Origin: Catellatospora citrea
GTDB lineage: Bacteria > Actinomycetota > Actinomycetes > Mycobacteriales > Micromonosporaceae
Length of the DNA: 64,000 nt
Direction: 5' to 3'
Assembly (NCBI RefSeq): GCF_003610235.1
Contig: NZ_RAPR01000001.1
Span: 7,626,001 to 7,690,000, forward strand
Each line of letters begins with the position of its first letter. The stretch's first letter is position 1. This document shows positions 41,613-49,473 of the stretch, one piece after another. Under the pieces are notes generated by a model that did not search any database, was not told the DNA's origin, and saw only the letters and a program-made list of their open reading frames with translations. The translations under genes and the position numbers were made by a program.

Positions 41613-43751
41613 CTATCGGGGCCCGGAGACGAGCGAGATCGCGAGCACGTCGGGCGTGTCGCTGTCCTTGAACGGCGGGGGCCGCAGCAGGACGTACCCG
41701 ATCGGATGCCGCACCACCAGGCCGCTGACGTTCTCCTCCCGCGCGTCGGCGGGCAGCGGTTCGGACCATTCGGCGTTGCCGGTAGCGGGGTCGATCGCGG
41801 CGATGCGCTGCTGGGCGACCGCATAGCAGAGTCTGCCGTCCGGCGACGCGGCCACGCGGCCACCGCGGGCGGGGATGTTCCAGCGCTCCACACCGGTGTC
41901 GGTGCGGAAGCCGTAGATGCGGTCGGCGGCCATCACCACCGTGTCGCCGATCAGGTCGACCGAGGCAATCGGCTTGTCCCAGGGCTTGTCCCATCTGACC
42001 GTGCCGTCGGACAGCCGGATCACCCGCAGCACGCCGCCCTCGCGCAGCAGCAGGTGGCTGGGGCCCAGCCGGGCCTCGACGGCCTCCCAGGCGTCCTCGG
42101 GCGGGCCGCCGCCGGGAATGCCCGGACCGCCGGGGCCACCCCGGCCGGCATCCGGCGGCGGGGGCAGGAGCTTGTACGTCACCTGCCACTTCTGGTCGCC
42201 GGTGGCCGCCTCGCGCAGGGTGATCCACACCGTGCTGTTGCGCTCCTGCCGGGTGACCAGCCAGGACATGTCGGCCACCAGCGGTGACTCCGTCACGTCC
42301 TTGCGCCACACCGGCGCGCCGACCCGGTTGACCGCGCGCACCGACGCGGGCAGCCCCACGAAGGCCCGGTCGGTGGCGAGGGCGACCTCGCCGACCGTCC
42401 CGCCCGCGTCGATGCCGGTGAAGTCCAGGTTGCCGGTCTCGTTCTCGACCCGCCACAGCCGGCTGTCCGCGACGACCAGCACGGCCGGCCCCCAGTCGTG
42501 CACGGTGACCGGCTCGGTGTCGATCCGTACGCTCCAGGCCTGGTTCTGGCCCGGGCCGGGCGGGTCGACGGCGAACACCCGCGGCCCGTCCGTGCCGATC
42601 AGCCGCCCGCCGTCGGCCACCACCAGGTGAGACGGGCCCGGCGCGGTCCGCGAGTTGGTCTGCCAGCGCAGCGTCCCCGGCCGCAGCGGCCCGGTCGGCA
42701 GCGGCGAGCCGCTCGGCCCGCCGCTGGCCGGGGTCGACCCGTCCGGTGCGCCGGGGTCCGCGCCGCCGCGGGTGACCGCCCACGCGCCGCCCGCGGCCAG
42801 CCCGAGCGCGCCCAGCACGGTGCCCACCAGGACCGGCCGGCGCTGCCACAGCTTCGGGGTGCCCCAGGTCGGCGCGGTCGGCTCGTCCACCTGCGGCTCG
42901 CCGCCGGGCAGCGCGAGCAGTGGCTGGAACCAGCCGGGCGTGGGGGTCGACACGCCGGTGCCGATGAGGATCCGGGACAGCTCCTTGGCGGTGGGGCGGT
43001 CCTGCGGGCGCAGGCTGATGCAGCGCACCACGAACGGCCGCAGCTGGATCGGCAGCGCGGCCAGGTCGAACCGGCCCTGGGTCACCTGGTTGATCTGCTC
43101 GAACATGCTGCCGCCGTTGATCAGGGTGCGGCCGGTGGCGGCGAAGTACAGCGTGGCACCGAGGGAGAAGATGTCGCCGGGCGATCCCGCGTCCTCGCCC
43201 TGGATGCGCTCGGGAGCCATGTATGACGGGGTGCCGACGTTGACGCCGGTGGTCATGCGCTCGGCGTCGGAGGACAGCGCGATGCCGAAGTCGATGATGT
43301 GCGGGCCGGTGTCGTCGAGCAGGATGTTGGCCGGCTTGAGGTCGCGGTGCACCAGTCCGGCGCGGTGGATGGAGGCCAGGGCCTCGGCCAGGCCGGTGGC
43401 GAGGGTGAGCACGGCGGTGATCGACAGCGGGCCGCTGGAGCGCACCCGCTGCTCCACGCTGGGGCCCTCGATGTAGGTGGTGGCCAGCCACGGCGATTCG
43501 GCGTCGGTGTCGGCGTCGACGACCGCGGCGGTGAACAGCGGGTTCACCAGGCGCGCCGCGGCCACCTCGCGGCTGAACCGGCGGCGGAACATCGGGTCGG
43601 CGGCGAGCTCCGGGCGGATCACCTTGATCGCGACGTATCGCCCGGCCGGCGACTGTCCCAGGTAGACGCGTCCCATGCCGCCGCCGCCGAGAACGCCGAC
43701 CAGCCGGTACGTAGCTACGGAGTGCGGGTCGGTGGTTCCCAGCGGCCTCAT
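41613..43751 (-). CDS. transmembrane Ser/Thr protein kinase with extracellular PQQ-like beta-propeller
   Basis: The 712-residue protein has a complete PknB-type kinase domain: GGGGMGRVYLG, Lys43 in VAIKVIRPE, HRDLKPANIL (Asp137) and DFGIA (Asp154). After a Pro-rich juxtamembrane segment there is one membrane helix (307-326). The exported part (350-712) has repeated blocks such as PGTLRWQT, GAPVWRKD, GDQKWQVT, GTVRWDKP and GVERWNIP, a PQQ/YxxP-like beta-propeller that may sense a ligand or wall component. A TAGTAT -10 lies about 42 nt upstream of the ATG on the minus strand. Downstream targets are unknown. Confidence 0.92.
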   Translation of the reverse strand: MRPLGTTDPHSVATYRLVGVLGGGGMGRVYLGQSPAGRYVAIKVIRPELAADPMFRRRFSREVAAARLVNPLFTAAVVDADTDAESPWLATTYIEGPSVEQRVRSSGPLSITAVLTLATGLAEALASIHRAGLVHRDLKPANILLDDTGPHIIDFGIALSSDAERMTTGVNVGTPSYMAPERIQGEDAGSPGDIFSLGATLYFAATGRTLINGGSMFEQINQVTQGRFDLAALPIQLRPFVVRCISLRPQDRPTAKELSRILIGTGVSTPTPGWFQPLLALPGGEPQVDEPTAPTWGTPKLWQRRPVLVGTVLGALGLAAGGAWAVTRGGADPGAPDGSTPASGGPSGSPLPTGPLRPGTLRWQTNSRTAPGPSHLVVADGGRLIGTDGPRVFAVDPPGPGQNQAWSVRIDTEPVTVHDWGPAVLVVADSRLWRVENETGNLDFTGIDAGGTVGEVALATDRAFVGLPASVRAVNRVGAPVWRKDVTESPLVADMSWLVTRQERNSTVWITLREAATGDQKWQVTYKLLPPPPDAGRGGPGGPGIPGGGPPEDAWEAVEARLGPSHLLLREGGVLRVIRLSDGTVRWDKPWDKPIASVDLIGDTVVMAADRIYGFRTDTGVERWNIPARGGRVAASPDGRLCYAVAQQRIAAIDPATGNAEWSEPLPADAREENVSGLVVRHPIGYVLLRPPPFKDSDTPDVLAISLVSGPR

Positions 43752-43792
43752 ACGACACCCTCAGTCGGCTTTCAGTTGCGCTCCCGCGCCGC

Positions 43793-43798
43793 ATACTA
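43793..43798 (-). promoter_or_regulatory. -10 of the kinase gene
   Basis: TAGTAT on the minus strand lies about 42 nt before the kinase start; GAGGG near the ATG serves as ribosome-binding site. Confidence 0.4.
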
Positions 43799-43934
43799 TC
43801 CCCGTCGATCCCCGGCGGGCGGTTCGACACCACATACAACAGTCGTGATTGGATATGCCGTCTGGGAGCGCTTCGGCAGTCATCATGCCCTGCCGTCCGG
43901 TTGGCCGCTTAATCAGGGTAGCGAGTCCCATGGA

Positions 43935-43974
43935 TTGGTACCTCTGTTCGAAACAGGTATAGAATCCCTGGTCA
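43935..43974 (+). promoter_or_regulatory. promoter and dyad upstream of the AlkB-like gene
   Basis: TTGGTA (43935-43940), a 19-nt spacer and TAGAAT (43960-43965) form a promoter whose start falls next to the ATG. In the spacer CTGTT-CGA-AACAG (43944-43956) is a perfect dyad that could bind a repressor. It contains GTTCGAAAC, which partly resembles an actinobacterial SOS box (TCGAACN4GTTCGA), but the match is incomplete. Confidence 0.45.
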
Positions 43975-44606
43975 TGGCGCACGCACACCAACCATCGATG
44001 TTCGATCTTGATGAGCGGGCGACCCTGGGGCCGCTGGCCGGGTCGGTGAACCGACATCCGCTCACCCGCGGGGCCTGGGTCGACCACCTGCCGGGCTGGG
44101 TGCACGGCTCCGAGCAGATCCTCGACGTGCTGCTGGAGCAGGTCGACTGGCGGGCCGAGCGGCGCGAGATGTACGAGCGCGAGGTCGACGTGCCCCGCCT
44201 GCTGCGCTGGTACGGCCCCGACGAGACGCTGCCGCACCCGGTGCTCGACCAGGCCCGTGCGGCGCTGTCCGCCCACTACGCAGCGGAGCTGGGCGAGCCG
44301 TTCGTGTCGGCGGGCATGTGCCTGTACCGCGACGGCCGCGACAGCGTGGCCTGGCACGGCGACACCATCGGCCGCGGCAGGCACACCGACACCATGGTCG
44401 CCATCGTGTCGTTCGGCGAGCCCCGGCCGCTGCTGCTGCGCCCGCGCGGCGGCGGCGAGCCGAGCGTCCGGTTCCCGCTCGGCCACGGCGACCTGGTCGT
44501 GATGGGCGGCTCCTGCCAGCGCACCTGGGAGCACTGCATCCCGAAGACGGCCCGCCACGTCGGGCCGCGGGTGAGCGTCCAGTTCCGCCCGGTCAACGTG
44601 GCCTGA
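43974..44606 (+). CDS. AlkB-like 2-oxoglutarate/Fe(II) dioxygenase
   Basis: The 210-residue protein contains the iron facial triad His128, Asp130 (AWHGDTIGR) and His187 (TWEHCIPK), with Arg199 and Arg205 in RVSVQFRPV for 2-oxoglutarate. This is the DNA/RNA repair dioxygenase family that removes alkyl groups oxidatively. The LRWYGPDETLPHP block is common in actinobacterial AlkB-like proteins. The start is ATG 43974, directly after a -10, so the mRNA is likely leaderless. A damage-inducible role is inferred only. Confidence 0.9.
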   Translation: MAHAHQPSMFDLDERATLGPLAGSVNRHPLTRGAWVDHLPGWVHGSEQILDVLLEQVDWRAERREMYEREVDVPRLLRWYGPDETLPHPVLDQARAALSAHYAAELGEPFVSAGMCLYRDGRDSVAWHGDTIGRGRHTDTMVAIVSFGEPRPLLLRPRGGGEPSVRFPLGHGDLVVMGGSCQRTWEHCIPKTARHVGPRVSVQFRPVNVA

Positions 44607-44618
44607 GCGGCGCGGCGG

Positions 44619-44858
44619 TCAGCCCTGCGCGCCCAGGCCGAGGCGTTCGCGGAGTTTGCCGCGGCGGTCCTCCAGCACCGCGACCAGCGCCTCCTGCTCC
44701 TCGGCGCTGCTGATCAGCAGGGTGGTGTCGCCGGGGTCGCCGGGCCCGTCCTCGCGGTTGCCGACCTCGTGCCGGATCTGCTCGGCCTGGCTGCGCAACT
44801 CGGCGATCATCGCGTCGACCTGCTCCAGCTCGCGCTGCATCGCATGTTCGTCCGTCAT
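44619..44858 (-). CDS. small coiled-coil protein of unknown function
   Basis: The 79-residue product has two helices: residues 5-33 (MQRELEQVDAMIAELRSQ) and 50-75 (EEQEALVAVLEDRRGKLRE), joined by an acidic Gly/Pro/Asp linker. This suggests an antiparallel coiled coil. No signal or membrane segment is present. The ATG at 44858 lies 6 nt after a GACAAT hexamer, another possible leaderless start. The gene sits between convergent alkB and the sugar importer; no function can be assigned. Confidence 0.6.
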   Translation of the reverse strand: MTDEHAMQRELEQVDAMIAELRSQAEQIRHEVGNREDGPGDPGDTTLLISSAEEQEALVAVLEDRRGKLRERLGLGAQG

Positions 44859-44968
44859 GGGTACATTGTCGGCTTCGCGACGGTCGGTCGGTAGGCGTTC
44901 CGACGACCGGGGGTGGCGGAGGCCGGCGGCGGGGGAAGAGGGGTGGGGTTCCCGCCGCCGCCGGCGGT

Positions 44969-45847
44969 CTACTCCTTGCTGGCGCCCTCGGCCGCGCCGC
45001 GGACGAAGTGGCGCTGGAACAGCAGGAAGATGACGGCGACCGGGATGGTCGCCAGCAGTGCGGCGCCGAGCTTGAGCGGGTACTGGCTGCCCGCGCCCAG
45101 CGATCCGCTGACCAGGTCGGCGACGCCGCGCGGCAGCGTGAACAGCTCGGGGCTCTGCACCGCGACCAGGGTGTGCGGGAACTCGTTCCACGAGCCCTGG
45201 AACGACAGGATGGTCAGCGTGATCAGCGCGGGGCGGGCCATCGGCAGCACCACCGACCAGAACGTGCGGAACACGCCTGCCCCGTCGATGCGGGCCGCCT
45301 CCTCGACGCTGACCGGCACCGAGACGAAGAACTGCCGCATGATGAACACACCGGCCGCGTCCACGATGACCGGCAGGATCAGCGCGGTGTAGCTGTTGTA
45401 GATGCCGAGCTGGTTGAGCACCAGGAACTTCGGGATCAGCAGCACGACGCCGGGCACCGCCATGACCGCGATGACCGCGCCGGTGACCGCGGCGCGGCCG
45501 CGGAAGTGCAGCCGGGCCAGGGCGTAGCCGGCCAGCGAGTCCAGGAACACCCGGCCGGCGGTGATGACGGTGGTGACGACGAGCGAGTTCGCCACCCAGC
45601 GGGGGAAGCCGGTGCCCTCGAAGATCCGCGTGAACGCGGCGGTCGTCACCGGGTCCGGAAGCGGCGCCAGCGGGTTGGCCGCCGCGTCCGGCTCGGACTT
45701 GAACGCGTTGGCCAGCTGGATCACGAACGGGTAGAGGAACACCAGCGCGAAGAAGAACATCACCGCGTACCCGACGAAGTGGCTGGCCAGGGTGCGGCCG
45801 CCGTCGCGGCGGGCGGGGGAGCGGGGTCGGTCGGCCGCCACGGACAT
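44969..45847 (-). CDS. sugar ABC transporter permease, MalG type
   Basis: The 292-residue protein has six membrane helices and the EAA loop EEAARIDGAGVFRTFWSVVLP that contacts the ATPase. It belongs to the carbohydrate uptake-1 (CUT1) permeases. It starts 2 nt after the MalF-type stop. No ATPase gene is in the cluster, so a shared MsiK-type ATPase elsewhere probably powers it, as in many actinobacteria. Confidence 0.92.
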   Translation of the reverse strand: MSVAADRPRSPARRDGGRTLASHFVGYAVMFFFALVFLYPFVIQLANAFKSEPDAAANPLAPLPDPVTTAAFTRIFEGTGFPRWVANSLVVTTVITAGRVFLDSLAGYALARLHFRGRAAVTGAVIAVMAVPGVVLLIPKFLVLNQLGIYNSYTALILPVIVDAAGVFIMRQFFVSVPVSVEEAARIDGAGVFRTFWSVVLPMARPALITLTILSFQGSWNEFPHTLVAVQSPELFTLPRGVADLVSGSLGAGSQYPLKLGAALLATIPVAVIFLLFQRHFVRGAAEGASKE

Positions 45848-45849
45848 GA

Positions 45850-46938
45850 TCAGGACCTCCGTGTCCGGGTCGGGAGCAGGCGGGCACGGGTGCGCGGCAC
45901 GCGGTCGCGGTCGCGCATGACCCAGCGCTGCACCAGCGTCAGCACCACGATGAGCAGGAACAGCACGAACGAGATCGCCGCGCCGCTGCCGTACTCGAAG
46001 TCCTTGAACGCGGTGCGGTAGGACAGGTACGCGGGCGTCAGCGTGGTCTTGGCCGGGTTGCCCTGGCTCATCACGTAGATCTGGTCGAACACCTGCCAGG
46101 TGCTGATGAGCCCGAGCGTGATGACGAGGAACATCGTCGGCTTGAGCAGCGGCAGGGTCACGTAGCGCAGCCGCTGCCAGGGTCCGGCCCCGTCGATCAG
46201 GCTGGCCTCCTCCAGCTGCACCGGCACGTCCTGCAGCGCAGCGAGGAACATCAGCATGAAGGTGCCGCTGGTCGTCCAGACCACGAGGATGATGATGGTG
46301 CTCATGGCCACGCTGGGCCCGGCCAGCCATTCCCACCAGGACAGGCCCAGCAGCCCGCCGTCGGTCAGCGCCGCGGGCGGGTGGGCGAGGTCGACCAGGC
46401 CGAGTCCGGACAGGCTCAGGTGCAGCAGCCCGCGCGGGTCGGAGAACCACTGCGGGCCGTCGAGGCCGAACATGCTCAGCAGCGAGTTGACCGCGCCGGT
46501 GTTGGCGAACAGGAACAGGAACATGACGCTGATCGCCACGGAGCTGGTCACCGACGGAAAGTAGAACGCGGTGCGGAAGAACGATCTGCCGCGCAGCACC
46601 CGACGGTTGACGACCAGCGCCAGGCCCAGCGCGAGGACCGTCTGCGCGGGCACGACCAGCAGCACGTAGTACGCGTTGTTGCGGATGCTGGTCATGAAGT
46701 TCTCGCGGGCCAGCCCGTCCTGCGTGAACAGGCGGGTGTAGTTGTCCGCGCCCACGAACGGCACGTCGGCGCGGAAGGGGCTGCCCTGGCCGTTCCAGCC
46801 GCTGAGGCTGACCCACAGCGCCATCAGGATGGGCAGCAGCAGGAACAGGCCGAGGATCACCACCACCGGGGCGACGAACAGCCAGCCCGCCACCGCCTCG
46901 TTGCCGCGGATGCCACCGCGGCGCCTGCTGCCGAACAC
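45850..46938 (-). CDS. sugar ABC transporter permease, MalF type
   Basis: The 362-residue permease has the EAA loop as LEEASLIDGAGPWQRLRYVTL and about six to eight membrane helices. It is longer than usual because of a loop around residues 160-210 (FSDPRGLLHLSLSGLGLVDL), which is a periplasmic-side insertion as in MalF proteins. It pairs with the MalG-type permease. A strong stem-loop separates it from the binding-protein gene upstream. Confidence 0.92.
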   Translation of the reverse strand: MFGSRRRGGIRGNEAVAGWLFVAPVVVILGLFLLLPILMALWVSLSGWNGQGSPFRADVPFVGADNYTRLFTQDGLARENFMTSIRNNAYYVLLVVPAQTVLALGLALVVNRRVLRGRSFFRTAFYFPSVTSSVAISVMFLFLFANTGAVNSLLSMFGLDGPQWFSDPRGLLHLSLSGLGLVDLAHPPAALTDGGLLGLSWWEWLAGPSVAMSTIIILVVWTTSGTFMLMFLAALQDVPVQLEEASLIDGAGPWQRLRYVTLPLLKPTMFLVITLGLISTWQVFDQIYVMSQGNPAKTTLTPAYLSYRTAFKDFEYGSGAAISFVLFLLIVVLTLVQRWVMRDRDRVPRTRARLLPTRTRRS

Positions 46939-46963
46939 GAGTCACCTGCCTTCTGCGAAGTCG

Positions 46964-46995
46964 GGGTGCGCGGCCGCGGTCGCGGCCGCGCACCC
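46964..46995 (-). promoter_or_regulatory. stem-loop between binding-protein and permease genes
   Basis: GGTGCGCGGCCGCG and CGCGGCCGCGCACC, extended by one pair, form a 15-bp perfect stem with a 2-nt GT gap at the centre. In ABC operons such structures stabilise or partly end the upstream message so that the binding protein is made in excess over the permeases. Confidence 0.6.
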
Positions 46996-47009
46996 TCCAC
47001 CGGTCGGGA

Positions 47010-48254
47010 TCAGCTGCCGAGCGCGGCGGCGACGTTCTTCTGCACCCGCTCCAGGACCGCCTTCGGGTCACCGGTGGCGAGCTTCTGCAGCTGGGTGTCG
47101 AAGTCGGACAGGACGCTGTCCATCTTCGGGGCGTTCACCGGGCCGTGGGCGTAGTCGGCGCCGGTCACGAAGGGGCCGTCGGCCGGGAACTGCTGGGCGT
47201 AGCCGTCCTTGGCGGTCTTCAGCGACGGCATGACCCCGAACGCCTTGGCGTACGCGAGCTGCTGGTCGACGCTGGTCATGGCCTCGACGAACTTGATCGC
47301 CTGGTCCTTGAACTTGCTCTTGGCGGAGATGCCCCAGCAGTTGGTGAACGACAGGGTGCCCTTGCCCTTGGGGCCGGCGGGCAGCTCGTGCACCGTGTAC
47401 TTGACGTTCGGGAAGTCGTTGGCCATGGCGCCCTTGATCCAGTTGCCCTCGATCGTCATGACGGCCTTGCCCTTGCCGAACGCCTCGCCGCCCCAGCCCG
47501 CGTCGACCTGCTTGGGGAAGACGGCCAGGCCCTTCTTCTGCAGGCCCTGGAAGTACGTCAGCGCCTGCAGGTTCTCCGGGCTGTCCGCGGTGGCCTGCTT
47601 GCCGTCGGTGCTGATCAGCCAGCCGCCGGCCTGCACCAGGAAGGCGCCGATCCGGTCGCGGGTGTCGCCGACGACCAGCGGGGTGAGGCCCTTGGCCTTG
47701 ATCTTCTCGGCGGCGGTCTGCAGCTGCTCCCAGGTGGTGGGCAGGTCCGCGTCGGTCAGCCCGGCCTTGGTCCACAGGTCGGTGTTGACCTGCAGGGCGA
47801 GGGTCGAGAAGTCCTTCGGCGCGCAGTAGAACTTGCCGTCGTAGGTGAAGGTCTGCTTGAGGCTGTCGTAGAAGTCGCCCTTGTTGGCGAGCTTGTCGCC
47901 GTACGGCTCCAGCGCGCCGACGCTGGCGTAGTCGGCGAAGCGGGAGGCGTCGACGTAGAACACGTCGGGCGGGGAGTCGCCGGCGAAGGCCTGGCCGAGC
48001 TGCTGGCTCAGGTCCTGGGCGGGGGTGACGGTCGCCGTGTTGCCGGTGGCGGTGGCCCACTTGGCGGCGGCGTCGTTGACGGCCTTGGTCTCGGCTTCGC
48101 CGGAGGAGCCGATGAGCACCTGCAGGGCAGCCGGGCCGCTGCTCTGCTGGGTGGTGGCGCCGTCGTCGAAGCCGCTGCCGCAGGCGGAGGTGACCGCCAG
48201 GGCACCGGCCGCCGCGACCGCGATCGCGGTCTTGCGGATTCTACCTTGGAACAT
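47010..48254 (-). CDS. sugar-binding lipoprotein of the ABC importer
   Basis: The 414-residue protein has a lipoprotein signal peptide with lipobox VTSAC (Cys25) and the extracellular solute-binding protein family 1 fold (QVLIGSSGEAETKAVNDAAA, AVMTIEGNWIKGAMANDFP, VHELPAGPKGKGT). It would capture an oligosaccharide outside the membrane. The gene for a debranching-type glucanase on the other side of the LacI gene suggests alpha-glucan oligosaccharides as substrate (inference). Confidence 0.92.
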   Translation of the reverse strand: MFQGRIRKTAIAVAAAGALAVTSACGSGFDDGATTQQSSGPAALQVLIGSSGEAETKAVNDAAAKWATATGNTATVTPAQDLSQQLGQAFAGDSPPDVFYVDASRFADYASVGALEPYGDKLANKGDFYDSLKQTFTYDGKFYCAPKDFSTLALQVNTDLWTKAGLTDADLPTTWEQLQTAAEKIKAKGLTPLVVGDTRDRIGAFLVQAGGWLISTDGKQATADSPENLQALTYFQGLQKKGLAVFPKQVDAGWGGEAFGKGKAVMTIEGNWIKGAMANDFPNVKYTVHELPAGPKGKGTLSFTNCWGISAKSKFKDQAIKFVEAMTSVDQQLAYAKAFGVMPSLKTAKDGYAQQFPADGPFVTGADYAHGPVNAPKMDSVLSDFDTQLQKLATGDPKAVLERVQKNVAAALGS

Positions 48255-48308
48255 TTTCTCTTATCTCCTGTTCATCGGGGTGGGGACGGGACAGGGTGCG
48301 GGGTGTGG

Positions 48309-49337
48309 TCAGGCGGTGCGGCGGGGCACCAGGGCCGGGGCGAGCAGGATCTGCCCGTCGCCGGGAGGGCGGCTGTCCGGCGCGTCGAGCTGCGCGGCCA
48401 GCAGCCGCAGGCAGTGCGTGGCCGCTTCGCCGAGCGGCTGGGCGATGCTGGTGAGGCCGACGGCCTGCGCGACGGGGGTGTCGTCGAAGCCGATGACGGC
48501 GACCCGGCCGGGCGCGGGCGTGCCGGGCATGGCCGGCTCGGCGCCGCCGGTGGCGTGCAGCGCGCCGAGGGCGAGCGAGTCGCTGCAGCACACGATCGCG
48601 GTGACCGGCTCGCCGCGGGTGAGCAGATCGCGGGCGGCGGCCGCGCCCTCGGCGACCCCGTCGGCGGTGACGGCGTCGAGGCCGTGGCCGTCGATCCCGG
48701 CCTCGGCCAGCGCCGCGGCCCAGCCGGAGCGGCGGTCGTCGCCGACGCCGGAGCCGGCCGGCCAGCCGATGAAGCCGATCCGGCGGTGCCCGGCGCGCAG
48801 CAGGTGCCGGGTGGCCTCGGCGGTGCCGGCGGCGCCGTCCACGTCGACCCAGGGATGGCTGCCCAGGGCGTCCCACGGGCGGCCGAACGTCACGAACGGC
48901 ACGCCGCGCTCGGCGAGCCAGCTGGTGCGGGTGTCGGCATGGTGCGTGCTGGTGAGCACGAACGCGTCGATGTCGTACGCGCTGAGCATGTCGTCGTAGG
49001 TGGCGATCTCCGCGGCGTCGTCGGCCGCGGTGTAGAGCAGCACGCGATAGCGGGCGGGGGCGGCGGCGTCGGCGAGTCCGTGCAGGAAGCGGTCGAGGAT
49101 CGAGCCGTTGATGCCGTCCTGTGCGGGCTCGATGCGGGCCGCGATCAGCCGGGAGCGGCCGGTGCGCATCTGGCGGGCGGCCTGGTTGGCGCGGTAGCCC
49201 AGGGCGTCGATGGCGTCCTGCACCCGCTGCCGGGTCTCCGGTCGCACCACGTGAGGTGAATTGAGCACATTGGACACGGTCTGGACGGAAACCTGGGCAT
49301 GACGAGCAACTGTGGTAATTGTCACCCTGTCTGCCAT
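48309..49337 (-). CDS. LacI-family transcriptional regulator
   Basis: The 342-residue repressor has the LacI helix-turn-helix and hinge TITTVARHAQVSVQTVSNVLN and a periplasmic-binding-like effector domain (AIVCCSDSLALGALHATGG, VAVIGFDDTPVAQAVGLTSI). It heads the operon lacI-binding protein-malF-malG. The dyad TTGAACGTTCAA in the divergent region is the expected operator, so it probably controls itself, the importer and the glucosidase gene. The inducer is likely the imported sugar. Confidence 0.92.
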   Translation of the reverse strand: MADRVTITTVARHAQVSVQTVSNVLNSPHVVRPETRQRVQDAIDALGYRANQAARQMRTGRSRLIAARIEPAQDGINGSILDRFLHGLADAAAPARYRVLLYTAADDAAEIATYDDMLSAYDIDAFVLTSTHHADTRTSWLAERGVPFVTFGRPWDALGSHPWVDVDGAAGTAEATRHLLRAGHRRIGFIGWPAGSGVGDDRRSGWAAALAEAGIDGHGLDAVTADGVAEGAAAARDLLTRGEPVTAIVCCSDSLALGALHATGGAEPAMPGTPAPGRVAVIGFDDTPVAQAVGLTSIAQPLGEAATHCLRLLAAQLDAPDSRPPGDGQILLAPALVPRRTA

Positions 49338-49356
49338 TATCTCCGCCTTTGCCCTC

Positions 49357-49414
49357 TTGATCGTTCCAAAAAGGATGCCGCATAATTTGAACGTTCAACT
49401 GCCGGAAGCATGAT
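49357..49414. promoter_or_regulatory. LacI operators and promoter between lacI and the glucosidase gene
   Basis: TTGAACGTTCAA (49387-49398) is a perfect 12-bp palindrome with the central CG of LacI-family sites. TTGATCGTTCCA (49357-49368) matches it at 10 of 12 positions, with its centre exactly 30 bp away. On the plus strand TTGAAC is also the -35 of a promoter with CATGAT (49409-49414) as -10, so the strong site blocks that promoter. Confidence 0.7.
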
Positions 49415-49473
49415 CACTTTGCATCCCAGCGAGCCGCCTGTCAAGAGACGGTTCGGCATCAAGGAGTTACCCC

